Of a stretch of 64,000 bases of DNA, positions 48,837 through 62,675 are shown in pieces. The notes below the pieces were generated by a model. It searched no databases. It saw only the letters and a program-made list of their open reading frames with translations, and had not been told where the DNA came from. The position numbers and the translations under genes were made by a program. This DNA is from Thunnus maccoyii (taxonomy: Eukaryota; Chordata; Actinopteri; Scombriformes; Scombridae), in the NCBI RefSeq assembly GCF_910596095.1, contig NC_056536.1:17531291-17595290 (forward strand), given 5' to 3'. How positions within the stretch are numbered: the first letter of the stretch is position 1; the number at the start of each line of letters is the position of its first letter.

Positions 48837-51188
48837 CTCTTTTCGTTTTCCTCCTTTTTTTTTAATACAACAAGCATCAAGCACAAGCTTTTGTTCTGGT
48901 GGTGAGTCTCTATGTCCACACAATAATATTTCATCCAGCTGAATAGAAGAGCGACCAGGCCATATGATAATTGTTCATATTATAATTCCATACCAGGCCA
49001 GATAATGCATTTTTTTTCTACACCTAGAGCTAACCTCATTTTTGCCCTATCTCTTATTTTAATAAGCCGAAAAATATGTTACAGGCTCACTTTATAAACT
49101 GGATGAAAGAGTCTTTTCGCCCAATAGGTTTTTGGATATAAACTACAGACCTACTTTTAATAGCAAAGTTGACAAATTAAAGTTACTGGAGAACTTAATA
49201 TGATTCCATGTCAGAGACAGTATAAACAAAATTTAGAACAGCTATTCATTTCATGCCCGCTGCTTATATATTTCATGCATATCTGCTTGAATAATTTCCA
49301 AAAAATCCAGACATTAATCCCCTCCTTATAATATTCATATCATTAATATTAACTGAAAGCCAGAAAGGAATAAAAGTTCAGACTTAAAGGTCTGCAGAGT
49401 AGCTTTTGGCAGCACAGAGATTTAAAAGCTTTATTTCTAATTGATAAGTGTAAATTTACATGCACACAAGGTTAAAAATGTGTTGAACCCAATTTATTTG
49501 TACTTAAACAACGTACAGCTGCCTTTCCCTGAACAAAATAGCACAAAGTGGAACGTTTAAGAAAACCATCAAATGTGTCCATCTTTTTTGTTTATGCAAA
49601 TAACTGTTTACTGTGAAGGTTATGAGGATGATGATGAGGACAATGATGATGAAACAATGTGAATGTAATGGTCTCCCATGTCCACTGTTCCTACTGAGAA
49701 GTGTGTTAGGTTGAACTTATTAGACACTCCTTTATCATCATGTGCAAATATGTTCCCTTGCCACATCCCTTCAAGTTGCACATTGTAATGTGCAGTAGAT
49801 ACTTGCAGCAGGTGTGCACTCTGACTTTTTTTTTTTTTTTAAATCCAAACTTATTTCATCACAGTTTCTACTGAATAACAGATTCACTTAGCAATACACA
49901 ACAATTTAAAACACAAGCAAGGTTTAGAAAACATGTGGAGGGAAAAACTTAATGTGAATTATAAGGATGAGGTGAAGATAAAAAGAAGAGTTGATTTATT
50001 TTGGGTGAACTATCACTTTAATTTCATTCTGTGGCAGCTTCAGCATTTGCTTCTCAATTGATGAAAGGCGGACCTCATTGTTTGTTCAGACCTGACATTT
50101 AGTACGAAAGCGTTTGAGTGTGACTCTCCTCTGATGAATTTGTGCTCTTCTGTAATTCCTTCCTGAAGATGTACGGTTGGTTCACGAGACTGACAGCTGT
50201 GCTGCGCTTGTACACAAGCAAACACATGGTAAATGGAGGGAAAATAAAACCAAAATAACTCAGTTTAAAATGCATCGCTGCCACAGGTAGTAACAGTCTT
50301 GACATCGAACAAGTTCATCTTTATTTTTATTTTCCCCCGCCTTTATAGCAATAATTTCTCACAATGTAATTCATACCAAAAAAAAACTACTTTATTTAAC
50401 ACATTCATTTAAATCAGTAAGAAACATATTCATCATGAAGCACAATAGCTCAAACATTTGTAAAAGTGAAGTTACTTGCTGCATTTATTGTGATATAACA
50501 CTCCAATTGAGATATCAAAATAAATCCAGTGATGTATTAGTTGATGATGAATGAGGCTATTGACAGTCTCTGTTTTCTTCTGCGTTGTCTTCTATTGCAA
50601 GTTAGCTGATTTGGGCAGCTGTTACAATTCTCCTGAGGAGCCCTGCCTGGCATGAACAATGAGACAACATATGCGGCTTACAGAATATCTTACATTGCAT
50701 TTTAAATTAACACATATAAGTGGGTTCCTTTTGAGCTTATAGCAATTAATGCTAAGTTGACCTAAAATTAACTTAATGCATAATATGCATGTAATATCCT
50801 CGCTGGTGCTCAGGGGACTGAAATCAATTGATCAAGTTAAGCTCTTTCTAACTTTATGTGAAGCACTTATAGATAGCTCAGTTGTTATAATTGCAGAACA
50901 TTTGAATGCTCGCCTCCCTTTTAGTTTTTCTGCTCGTCTGATTTTACTGTTTTTCTTTATTTGCAAAGACTTTCACGCGCTATTAGTCTCTTTGATCGGT
51001 CTCATTCACATATTTGACTACCAAACAATTTGGACATCAAGAAAGTTGCCATGAAGTGCACCTGTTTGTGTGTGCCTACGCATGTTTGGATGCCCTGTGT
51101 ACAATTACACAAATATGTGTTTTGTTTCCTAGGTGCTACTAATAAAGCGCTCAAATAGATACAAAGCACCTATTTGAATAATCGTCCA

Positions 51189-51244
51189 CTCACACACACA
51201 CACGCACACACACACACACACCCACACACATACACACACACATA
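51189..51244. repeat. (CA)n microsatellite
   Basis: CA repeats with CGCA, CCCA and CATA interruptions. Confidence 0.95.
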
Positions 51245-53230
51245 CAAATCCATACATAACAAATTCTGACAGAGCTACGCTGAACACAACATGCACACCA
51301 ATCCAGTCCTTGCCTCTCCTCTCCTGCTCCACTCCAGGGAGCAGATGTTTGAGGACAGTTTACAGCCTCAGCGAATTTCTGTGTACAAAGCAAACAGCAG
51401 CACTCAGCACTTCTGGCTGCAAAGGGAAATTTGCTCTTGAAGGAGGGGGGAGGGGAGGCCTTTGAGTCAATGTAAGGTATCATGAGGATGGGAGGCAAGG
51501 GGGAAAAAAGAGGGAGAAGGGGTGCACGCAGAGGTGAAAGTATGTCAAGGTTGCGAGTCTGTTGCACGGGAGTATTCCCCCTGTTTCCTGAGACATCTGG
51601 TGCTGTGTGCGTGAGCAGTGTGGGACAGCATCATGTACAGTACATACAGTATCTCCCTGTGGCATCATGCAACATCAATAAAATCAACCAAGGTGTCCCT
51701 GCTACATATCTGATTGTGTGGAGTCTCTCTGACCTCTCCCGTGCATCTCTGTCTGCTCTCTAGTTGCCCTTTCAAAAGTTGCAGACAAGCATAAAGTGAG
51801 GAGGAAAAAAAGGGAAAACAATGCAATGAGCCTTTACAGAGTTTGCTGATACTGCATCTGAGACATCAGCTATAACATAGAACCAGCTATGCTAATGATG
51901 CCATTGATATAATCCACTGATTTAATGGGACTATTCCTGTGGTGGTATGCTGCCTATGTGCACACTTCAATATGTATCCTAAAGAAAAATAGCAATATTA
52001 CTCAAAAAAAAGATGACTGACAGGATTTTACTTATATCTTATGGAATTAAGTATGTCATTTTTTAAAAAAAGACTTAAAGAAATACATGTTTTTTGTCTT
52101 TCTTTTCCCTCCCAAAATGTTCACAGTGCAGCTTTACCACATATGCTTGTCAAGATGCTGCAAGATGTCTCATGTAAACAAGCTCAAACATGCTCACACA
52201 CTCTGATGTCCAAACATGTGTGCAAGTACACACATTTTGACCTCTCATCAGTGTATTATAATCCCTAAACAAACCATCATAAATGAGCCCTGCGATGCTT
52301 ATTTGTCTGAACGAAGGCAACCCCCTCCTCCCCTGCCCCTGGGGTTAGGTTGCCATAGTGACAGATTCGTAGACATATGGAGAGAGAGGAGAAGGGGAGC
52401 TGGGTTGAAGGGGTGGGGCTGCCGGGGTGAGGTGGAGGGGGAACAGAGGAGAAAGGGATGGGCACCCGTTTGAGGACGTTGGCTCTCTGTCTTTCAGATG
52501 TGTCTTGCGTGTTTCATCCGTCAATCAGCCATCCGTGTCAGTCTGTGCTCAGTGAGGGAACAGTTCATGAACTTTTCTCAATCAAGTCTCTGTCAGGCGC
52601 CATCTTGGCTGTATTTCAAGGGGGGAAAGGATTGATTCTCATGCCGTCTTCACAGCCCAAACAACACAGTGCAGTGCAGTGGCGCCATGGGAAAATAATT
52701 CAGTGAAAATGTGTATTATTAAATTGATTTGGAAGGGTGTGTTCACATTTTGCAATCTCTGGCCATTTCGTTGTTTACACTAATGACTAATCAGCATTAG
52801 AAATACAAACATACAGATGTTTTTGCTTCTCACTAATTAGATTCAGATGATGTAATCAACCTTTCAGCCAACCTGAGGACAGCTTGACAATGGACAGAGA
52901 GAGAGAGAGAGATGAAGAGAGTGAAAGGGAGAGAGAGTGAGAGGAAAGGGGAGGTGTTGGGGGGGTGAAGTGAAGCAGCCATCAGGATTGGCCTTGCTGC
53001 TATAAAAACACATTTTTTCATCAACCATTTTATGCAAAAAGGGAAGACCAGGTGCTCAATCAAACCTCACGCCTACTGTTTTATTTTTCATCTTCACACC
53101 TCCCAGAGCTTCCCTGCACAAACCTTCTGTGTGCCTTCCCTCTACCCTCGCACCATTCTTCTCCTCCTCTTCCCTCTCTACGTGTCATTCGTCTTCCCTC
53201 CTGCCTCTCCACTGCCTGCTCTCCAACTGA

Positions 53231-53312
53231 TATGAGAGAGTGACCCTCAGGCCCTCAGGGGTCAAGTGATACAAGGTCATTGGCAGGTCATCTCTGCTGA
53301 CTGGCTGACCTC
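53231..53312. promoter_or_regulatory. Nuclear-receptor half-site cluster with a perfect DR5
   Basis: AGGTCA-TTGGC-AGGTCA at 53274-53290 is an ideal DR5. Within 80 bp there are also TGACCC (53231), GGGTCA (53259-53264) and TGACCT (about 53306). It is followed by a TAAT-rich, non-repetitive stretch. It lies 6.2 kb 3' of hoxc1a. A DR5 RARE a few kilobases 3' of Hoxa1 drives its early retinoid response in mouse. Confidence 0.6.
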
Positions 53313-54044
53313 TAAAAGGACTTCTGGAAGGAGCCAATCAGGTCTTGCTCCTTCCCCCCTAAGGCGGATCCCCCCTCCCCAGCTCATCAGCAGCCTGTGT
53401 CACATGACCATGGCGAGGCGTCAGAGGGAGGATGATTAATGATGCTTTTAGTACCTGTTTAGAATGAAGCTGTCCACACCGCACTGTAATTACCCACTCC
53501 CAGGCGGCAGCTGCCCAACATAATTGCTTTTTGTTTGTTGACCTGGTTTATTGCAGAGAAAGATGGCTTTGGCTGGGTAAGATGTTGCTATGTACAGTAT
53601 ACGGAGGTGAGGATGTATGTATGTTAAAAATTTGGGTGACAGTGTGTGTTTGAGATCCATGTTAGCTATGACGGTGTGAGCGAGAAGATGTTTGCCTTAG
53701 CTGTGTGTGCACCAACGAATAGCCTGGTGTGCACATATAGGAGAAATACAAGTGACATAAGAGAGAGAGAGCAGTGCTTCATCTCTATAGTTCATATCCG
53801 TGTCTTAAAACAACAACAAAGTACATATGTTATTATGGTATGTAGCCATGAAGCCACTGAGTCATACAACCCTCCCACATAAAGTCAAAGACAGCCACAG
53901 ACCTAATGTGTAAATTCACTGCATACCGCTAAAACCCAAAAGTATACAGCATGCACAGTTAAGGAAGGGTATGTTCCGTCATGCATTATTTATGTCAACA
54001 TCTCAAAAGCAGGGGCGCTGTGTTGCTCTGAAAATTCAAAACTA

Positions 54045-54058
54045 AGTTCAGAAGGTCA
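54045..54058 (+). promoter_or_regulatory. DR2 repeat, candidate retinoic acid response element
   Basis: AGTTCA-GA-AGGTCA, two exact half-sites spaced by two, 755 bp beyond the DR5 cluster and just before a candidate conserved stretch (54180-54450). Confidence 0.45.
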
Positions 54059-57000
54059 ATGGAATACCTCACCTAGAGATCCCCCCTCCCCCTACGTCTT
54101 TGGCTACAAGCCCAAGGCAAATATGAAAATTTCAGTACCTGCGGCGCAGTGCCACGAGGACAGTGACAATGAAACCCAGATAAACAGCCTCTCGTTTGAC
54201 CTATGGAGAGCATAAATTTACCACCCATAAATCCTTGAGTGTTTCAGCTCCGTTTGGCGCATTTGCTGTGCCTCTCTACCCAGACAGAGAGAGGCAAGTG
54301 TCGGGTATCAGTGCTGCTGTATGAGCAGCTTTCATCCTGCTCCTGGTTCTCACATAACTCAGTCCTGCAGCCTTTATCACCGCCTCATAAATAACTAGGC
54401 TATCGCCTGATAATGTCCGCTTAATGCTTAGTCAATAAAGCCCACAGTAAGAGGGGCCTTTTTTAGCCTCTCTCCTGTACATAAATATAAACAGTGCGGT
54501 AGATTGATGTGATGGGCAGGCTCTTTCTACACTGGGACAAAAAGAGGCAGCGTGTGGGCCTGGGAGCTGAAGGTGGGCTGTGGGGCTGCAGGTGTTTAGA
54601 GGAGATAGTGGGCTGTAATGAGGGGGCTGCAAGAGAAGGGCTGAGTGGATAGCCTTGACTGATCACCTGTGAAAGGCACATACGCACATATACACACAAA
54701 TGACAGCACACAGACACTAACGCACAAAGGCACATGCGCACATAGGTGCTCATTCTCACTCCCCCACACACACACTAATGCCATCATTAGTTAACCCATT
54801 GGTGTCGATGCCTGGTGCACAAAAGCTCATCCTCCCTATTTGAAGGGCATTAGAGCATTATGATAAAGTGACTCCCAGATGAACTGCTTTTGTATCTTGT
54901 TAGCATCTTTTCTTAATCTATTGACACATTTGCAAAACAGGCCATACACTGCTACCACAGAATTATATCCGCGGATGTAAGTTTCATTGTATTGTGCACA
55001 TTGCACGGACAGTTATCGACCATTCGCACTAGTCATCAGACCATCCAATTCCAGCATGGCGCCAGGGGCAGCTGTAGTCAGTGCGCTGGCTGGAATGGGG
55101 TCAGACTGAGCCCTGGGGAGACAGAAGAGACTGACAGGGATGTTGCTGGGTTGAACGAGGGGGCTGATTGTGATCCATGAGTTAGTCAGTGCAGCAGCAC
55201 CTGGGCTTGGAGCAGCAGCTGGGAGAGATGGGCAGGGTGACACAGAGTGGGTTCAAAATGAGAGGGATGATCCAATCAGCCTATATTGACATATTCGGTA
55301 GTGTGCAGTTGGTGTGTTTGGTTGTAATATGAGTGTTTACTCTGCACACATTTTGTTAGGCCAGTTTCAGCCCCAAGATGAGATTGAGCAATTAAATTGT
55401 CATGTTTTGAATTCCTAAAGTCAGTTTAATATGGATTTGTTTTTGGGATCATCATCTTTCATTGGAGCTTTCATGATCACTAAATGAGCACAATGGAGCT
55501 ATTGAATGTGACCTCTCTGTCACTTCATCATGGCTAAGCTTGCCAAAACCACATTGGCTGATCATTCTCAGTTCAACTATGACTTTGAAGCACAGTAACT
55601 TCCAGTTGAACTCCAAGATAAAATAAACTGTAAATGTCTTGTTTTCAATAAACTGAAAGGGACTATCTTGGGGCATTTCACTTTTATTCGTTCACATGTC
55701 CTCTTACTACTGTGCTTTATCATTGATCTCATGTTTGAACTAATAATCACTTTGACTTGCATTAAAAAAACAAAATTGTATGCACCAAAACATGCTGTTG
55801 ACAAGCCTCAAACTATTATTTTTCTAACTAAAGTTGACCTCAAAACAAGGCATGTGGCAGCTGCCAACTTTTAAATAAGAGTCAGATAGTGACAGTATCG
55901 TCTTCATATCATTGTTCATTAACTTGGCAGACGATGCAGGTCAAGTTCCTACTTTATATTCCAGTGAGTTTACATCAAAACTGTGGATTCAAACAGCAAA
56001 TCCACAGCAGTGACCTCTGAAAAACTGGCTCCTCACATGAACAAGCTGAAAAAGATATCATATTGTATATTTTATTCTAGTAATGAAGATACGTTGAAAC
56101 TATCTGCTATGAAGCTAAAAGATATCTTTTCATCAGTGTATTGATAATGAAACTACACAACAAAGCCAAACAGTGAAAACAGCGAGACCTTGGTATCCTC
56201 CCCGAAAAAATAATGACTTCATAATTTATACATAACATGTAAGGCTGTGTAATACAAATTAATGACTGACCAACCAACCTTGAAGTTACTGGAAGGACTA
56301 TTTCCTCACCACAGAGATGCTAGTTGCTCTTAGCGTAGCTCCTCTCTTAATATGCTCGAGAGTTAGCAGCATAGCAACAGCTATTTTTCAACAGAAGGCA
56401 AAGAGATGGGATTATTACAGATGAGTTTGTCTGACTCTGGGAAAGTAATACAATAAGCTTATTTGATAAAATGTTGGGTGTACTTAAACACATTACCCAG
56501 CGTGTCTTCAAAAGCATCACTGTCATCTACCCCTTGATCTGGACCTCATTTATCAATATTTGCTTCAATGAATGGCACTGGGAGATTTTAAAAGCTGGAC
56601 CAAAACACTGAATGTGCATGAAAACATTTCAAGGCTCAATGTTTCTTAGGTTTCTTGTTTGTAAATTCTATAACAATTTGGGTAGTGCGTTGCTTCATTA
56701 AAAGTTTTAGTAATTTGATTTTGAGTTCCCCAACGATATGTTTGGGGATGGAAACTCTGACAGAAATCGCAAAGAAATCTTTCAGGTGTTAGAAGGCAAA
56801 GCAGAATTCAAATGACACATTCAAACATCAATACTCTTTTTTACCTCATACCCATTTTACCTCAAATTTGCAAATTTGAGTTAAAAAAAATAACCTTAGC
56901 CTTGAGCTTCTTGCTTTTATGGTTCCCTCACAACCTCAGGCTACTGATTTCATCCCTGGCAGGTGTTGTACTAACGTAGGAGGTGCACCCATGGGTGAGG

Positions 57001-57426
57001 TGGGGCAGGGGCCAGATTTAGGAGGAAGGTGAGCTGGGAGGTGCCCGCAAACTAGTGGAGGCACCACTCCGAACACTGCGGCAAATGAATCTCCTGGGTA
57101 ATGGAGACAGAACTATTGCAAGATTAGGAGAGACATTAACTGGGGTATCAATAAATAAACCTCTAATTAGGAAAAAAGAAGCGGAGCGGAGCAGGAGCAG
57201 CAGCACAGGGGGAGAATATCAATGGCACGCTCACATCTGTATGCAGGCACTGCTCTCTGGTGAGGGGCTGGACCTCATGGGGGCTTCACCAATGGCATTG
57301 GCTCACGCATCCATTCCTGACCCGCCCTGGCGGAGAGCGTGCCCACTCTTTGACTGTGCAGTGAACCCAGCGCACCCTCCCCCTCCCTCTAAGCCTCTGT
57401 CCAAGTGCAGCTCCCTGTTCTCCACC

Positions 57427-57510
57427 TTTTCCTCTTCTCTTCTCTTCTCTTCTCTTCTCTTCTCTTCTCTTCTCTTCTCTTCTCTTCTCTTCTCTTCTCT
57501 TCTCTTCTCC
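57427..57510. repeat. (TCTTC)n pentanucleotide minisatellite
   Basis: About 16 uninterrupted TCTTC/TTCTC units. Confidence 0.97.
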
Positions 57511-60500
57511 TTTTCCTTCTCTAACCAGCTTATCTGCACAGTGCCCTGAGTGTGCCGCTGTGCTCTGTGACTTCACCATGATTGATTGTGGTGGGGGTCC
57601 TCCATTCCCTCGGTGAGAGAGAAAATGGAGGAGGAAAACAGGGGAGAGGGAGAGCGAGGGGAATGGGCAAAGCAGAGAAGCCTGGAGAGAGAGCCTATGA
57701 TGGGCAAAATGAAATAGAGGCAGTATTTGTGTATGTACACACATACACACATGTATGTGTCTCCATCTATTGGTATGCATACAGTAGAGTATGTTCAAGT
57801 AAAATGTGTTCATGTTAGGAATGAAGATAGCGGGCAGTAAGTATCCAGTTATAATGTGTCAGGATTAGTTGGATGTCTGGACAGTAGGGGGATGTGGAGG
57901 TGCAACCTAGGTGTTGGTGGGGGCTGAGGGTGGAAGGGTGCGTGGCGCTGACCGCTCCCTGTCTCTCCCCCTCTGTTCCCTGGAGGGTAATAAAGACTGA
58001 TGACACTGATGCTGTGCCATCCGGCTCCACAGTCTCCACTGCACAACCATTTGCGCCATCATTTATCCCGCTCCCCCCCTCCCCGCTCTAATTCTGCTTT
58101 AATAACCGCCAGCTCCATTCATCAGTGTATTGACGGGCATGACAGGCGGTGCGGCACACACTAACTCCCTGCCCTTTACTCCCTCACAGCCGGGGTCATC
58201 GCGAGGTCACATAGTCAATAATCACAACACACCTCACTGTCACCTTGGAGCGACTGCATGCCCTGCATATCTATCCTCACGCATGCCCGAGCTCCTCATT
58301 GACTTTACTGCTTAGTACCCAGCACTGTGCACATTTGTTAAGGTCTCAGAAGCTATGGGCAGAGTTAGAGCTGCACCACAGGAAGCATGCATAGCAGAGG
58401 AAGTGTTGATGCTGCTCCAGTGGTGATACAAATATGTGAACGTGGACTCAGAGGACTCCCATTAAACTGAGTTAGATTATTCCAGTCTAACCAATGTCAA
58501 AAAGATTTACTGCATGACTCCAAAGTGTGCATTCTTTCAACACAGTAAGTCTGTCAGACACAACATCATATTTACACTTTGCTCTCACCACTTGTGTTTT
58601 GAAGGGGAAGGTTTTGGAGAGGAGGGAGGGCTACAGTCATTTGTTACAGGTGCAGCCTCTCCCTCTCTCTCCTTGGGAATTCACCTCTTCATATGCAAAA
58701 CATGTCCTGCTGTCCTCCGACTCCAGCACAGTTTGCTTCCGTGACACATTTTTTCTTCATTCCAGTTTGACAGTGACATTTATGTTCATTTGCTCTGTGC
58801 AATTGTGAGGCATCTGGAGAGGCTGTTTCCCTTTTTTTCTCCCTCCCCTCACCTCTTTCCTTTTTTCTCTCCTGACAAAAAATATTAATGCAGATTTGCA
58901 TGCCACAGTGACTAAGCCCTTGATGAACAGTTGGATTTTTGGGAACACACAGAGGAAAAACACCTCTGCAATTATGCATGGCAAGTAGGCTGAGCAGGTC
59001 GATGGTGTCTACTGTTTTTAGATAGATTACAATGTGTGTGGTAACTCAGAACATAGCCAGGATCAGTGGCACTGGGAATCTGCACCAGTTCATGACTCTT
59101 GTGATGTTGCTGAGTATGGTGGAGCTGGGAGTTGTGGTGCACTGGGGAGCTGAACATGCTGCACACTGCGCTGGGCCAGGTGGCACCCACCCTTCTTCCC
59201 TGATCACATGATAGTCCCTTTCTTGACCCCTTCTGTTCACACATACAGGCATGCAAACATAACAGAGGGACAAGTACAAGCAGCCATGTGTGGCGCACAC
59301 ACACATGCTGAAAAAGAAATAAGCAACAACATTTTATATTCACTGTAAAACACACACTGTAAGACACACACATGTGCATATAGACCTCCCCACCCCCACC
59401 TGAGCCCTGCTTCACCTATCCTGGCCAGGCAGCAGCAGCAGCAGCAGCCAGGGGTGTGGGTGCTGAGGGCTCTAATCCGCGGTGCAGGTCCCATCGGCAA
59501 GGATCATTGAGCTAATTAATAACGTGGCACAGAGAGGGATGGCAGTCATTAAGGAGCCACGGCTGCGTGTGCTGAGATGCTGTGGGCTTCTGCATGGGAG
59601 TTTGCAAGTGTGTGTGTATGTGTGTGTCTGTGTGTGTATGTGTGTGTGGGGCGGACGGAAGGGCGGGTGAGTGTAGGGAGGGGGCACTGCAGACACAGGG
59701 ACTCACTCCGGCATGCAACCCTTTGATTCATAACTCACAGAGGCCAAGCAAACATGAAAGCACATCATTATACAGCCAGGCACACATGCACATATGCAAA
59801 CACACATACGGCATGGGTATAAATGCTTGCACACAACACACACATGCAGACTTCACATAATTTACTGTAGTGAAACTTCAAATAGACTCAGTTGAATTTG
59901 CAACAGGGTCAGCCAGAGTGCAGCTGAGCAGGATTTCCTTTTCTCTTTGTATCAATGAAGACAACTCTGTGTGTTAGGCTACTCCAGTTGGACCACATTG
60001 TAACTCAGACACACCCGGAGCAGCACAGTGCTCCATAGGGCTCTGTATAAAACACTGTATTGCACCAGCAGAGCCTATCATTCCAGTCTGCAGCCATATG
60101 TTAGGAGGCGCTTTATACATCGCCAATATTTACTATAGGCTAGGGGACCAGAAGGCTAAGAGCACTTAGTTGTGTGAGGCAGCCCAATAGCTCAGCCTGG
60201 GCTAATGAAAGGAAACAACAGGAGCAATTAGCAGTGTAAACAAACAGCTCGCTGAGGCCCCAGTCTCCTGCCTCCCCCTGACAGCAAAGGGACTGGCAGC
60301 CTGGAGTAGGAGGTAATTGGGGGAGCTAGGAGCTGAGACAAAATCAATGGCAACGCATGCACAGACACAGCACGATTACTCACCACCCTGCGTCACAGCC
60401 CCGGGGACTCAAACACAACAAGGTATTGTAGCAGGTTTGACCCTGCCGAGCTTACACCTCACCTCAGGAAATGCTGCTTAACTATACCTCAGTGGTGTTT

Positions 60501-61486
60501 GAATGTACACACACTCATACAACCACAGTAGCATTAATTTCAGCACATGGACACAAAGACTCAGAGACAGACACACACACAAGCACTCATACTGACAGCT
60601 GACACGACACAGCATACAGGCATCGCACTTTGACCACTAGCCATACAGGGGCCTAACGACCTTCCTCTCAGTCTAATTGATCTCATCTTGGTGCCATTTA
60701 TGTGTCTGCCTGTACACTAATGTCTCCTACTCACTCACTCATTGGGAAGCATCGGCGTCTACAGTGCGACCATGTGGCTGCGGCCTGCAGACAGCCATGA
60801 GGAAGTCACGGCCATACGTCTCCTCCCTTTCCCTGAGTGGAGACGCAGGGCAGAGGGGCATCACTAATGCAAGAGGCTGGCTGGGACTTCCACTCTGCAG
60901 GGCACATTCTGCTGTAGGCATGGGGCTTCTGCTGTCTGAGTGCTGGCCAAGACAATAATCAGGAAGAGAGACTTTCCTGCAGAGTTTTACTAAAGTCTCC
61001 TATACACTCATTATGGGATGTTTACCCAAGTACAGGTTTAGTCTGAGCCATGCCGGACTTGTTGGCTCCTGTCTTGGGCATTAAGATGACATGAATGAGT
61101 AGAAAGAAAACAAGCATAAACTTAAACGATGTACACAGATCATTTTCCTTAAGTGCTAAACAGCACAATGTAAAACAATACTCCATTACAAATAATAGTC
61201 CTGCATTCAAAGTTCAACTCAATTAAAAAGTAAAAGTATTGATGGTGCTGAATGGCCCTTTCATGGCATATTATTATATATTTTATCATAGATATAATAT
61301 TCATGATGGATCAACATGTAAGCAGCATTTTAATGCTGTAGCTGGTCGAGGTGTTTTTATGTGATTTTGGACAATGTATTCTATGATATTGCAACATATT
61401 TAATAAGATCTTTTGTGAGTAAAGTCTGAATCTGTAAAGTAACTAGTTAACACAAAAAGTGGCATTATATGATGATACAATAAGTT

Positions 61487-61860
61487 AAGCTGAAAATATT
61501 TGTCGATTAGCTGATCATCAGAAAAATTATTATCAACTATTTTAATAATCAGTTAATTGTTTAAGTCACTTTTCAAGCAAAACTCCCAAATATTTCCTAG
61601 TTTCAGCTTCTTAATTGTGATAATTTGGTTGGTCTGGTTTGTATCATTGTAATTTTTTTTAACATTTTAAACTGGGGTAAACTTGGGTATGGGTCTCTTG
61701 GTCTGACAAGATCAAACTTTGAAGACATCATCTTGGACTTTAGAAAAATGTGATGGACATTTCTTTTTACTATTTGCTGATATTTTATGAACCAAATTAA
61801 GTATAAATAGAGAAAATAATGAGCATATTCACTGATAATGAGAATAATTGTTTGTTGCAG
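61487..61860 (+). mobile_element. Second decayed MITE copy (same family as 37625-37974)
   Basis: Shares the interior words GAAGACATCA, TTTCAAGCAAAA and TTTCAGCTTCTTA-like segments in the same order, and ends GAGAATAATTGTTTGTTGCAG. The left end (TAAGCTGAAAAT, TGTCGATTAGCTG) is more decayed than in the first copy. Non-coding. Confidence 0.65.
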
Positions 61861-62674
61861 GATATTTGATTAAAAAAGTTGACTGGAGTGTAGAGCAGAG
61901 TACATGGGTTCATGCCTTGTCAATAAACATCAGCGCTGCTGAAGTGTCTTTTAGCAGGGCATTGGATCCCTACATCTCCAGGGATGCTAAGTGTGACCCT
62001 GTGCTCTGCCCTGCCTATGAAAACTAAATTTTCCAATGTAACAATAATGCACATTTTTATTATCATTATTCCCTCTTTACTTAAGTGATAGTAAAAAGAA
62101 GGATATTGGCTTATTCTGCTCTTAGCACTTAAAAGTTGCACTACTTAACAGCATCAGCAAAATGTCAAAACTGAGGCAAACTGAATGACTCAGGACAGTA
62201 TTTCAAAAGGGATTCCAAATGGACATGAATTTTGAGCACACAGTGGAGCTTAATCTGGATCTAAGAGACTTATTCAATCATTTATGATTCAGAAAATTGG
62301 GGGGGGGGGGGGGACACTACATTCATCACCTAATTCAGCTACATTTCTGATTTAGTGGTCAAATGGATGGATATTGCCTCTATTAGTCCTCATTATTACT
62401 GTAAATTCTGCAATACCGCCAGGTCAGCTCGGTAGGGATTATGGACCATTATGAGCAGAGTGGAGACAGAGACAGAGATACCTTCTCCACCAGATGCAGC
62501 GCAGGCAAAGTGGAGGGGCAGGAAAGAGGAATGTGACCAGCCTCCATATAATGTTAATACAGGAGCCAGAGCTCTGATTGGGGTCCAACACAATCCCATT
62601 CAGCTATACTGAACAGCATCCTCGATAACAGCATCCCTCAGTTTGGAGAGCCAAATGTCTGGATGCTGGACGAT

Positions 62675-62675
<1 letters not shown>

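Noticed and set aside
48672-48934. Lys/Arg/Glu-rich minus-strand frames
   Set aside because: Translations of the CTTT microsatellite.
53259-53279. GGGTCA-N9-AGGTCA
   Set aside because: Spacing of nine has no established receptor; counted only as part of the half-site cluster.
57055-57549. 164-codon + strand frame in the 3' flank
   Set aside because: Its end is a pure TCTTC repeat (Ser/Leu/Phe run) and the rest matches nothing known; probably a conserved non-coding block plus a minisatellite.
57286-57813. 175-codon minus-strand frame rich in Arg/Glu
   Set aside because: The REEKR repeats are the complement of the TCTTC minisatellite.
59173-59187. CTCF-like GGGCCAGGTGGCACC in the 3' flank
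   Set aside because: Several mismatches in the 5' half of the motif; too weak to list.
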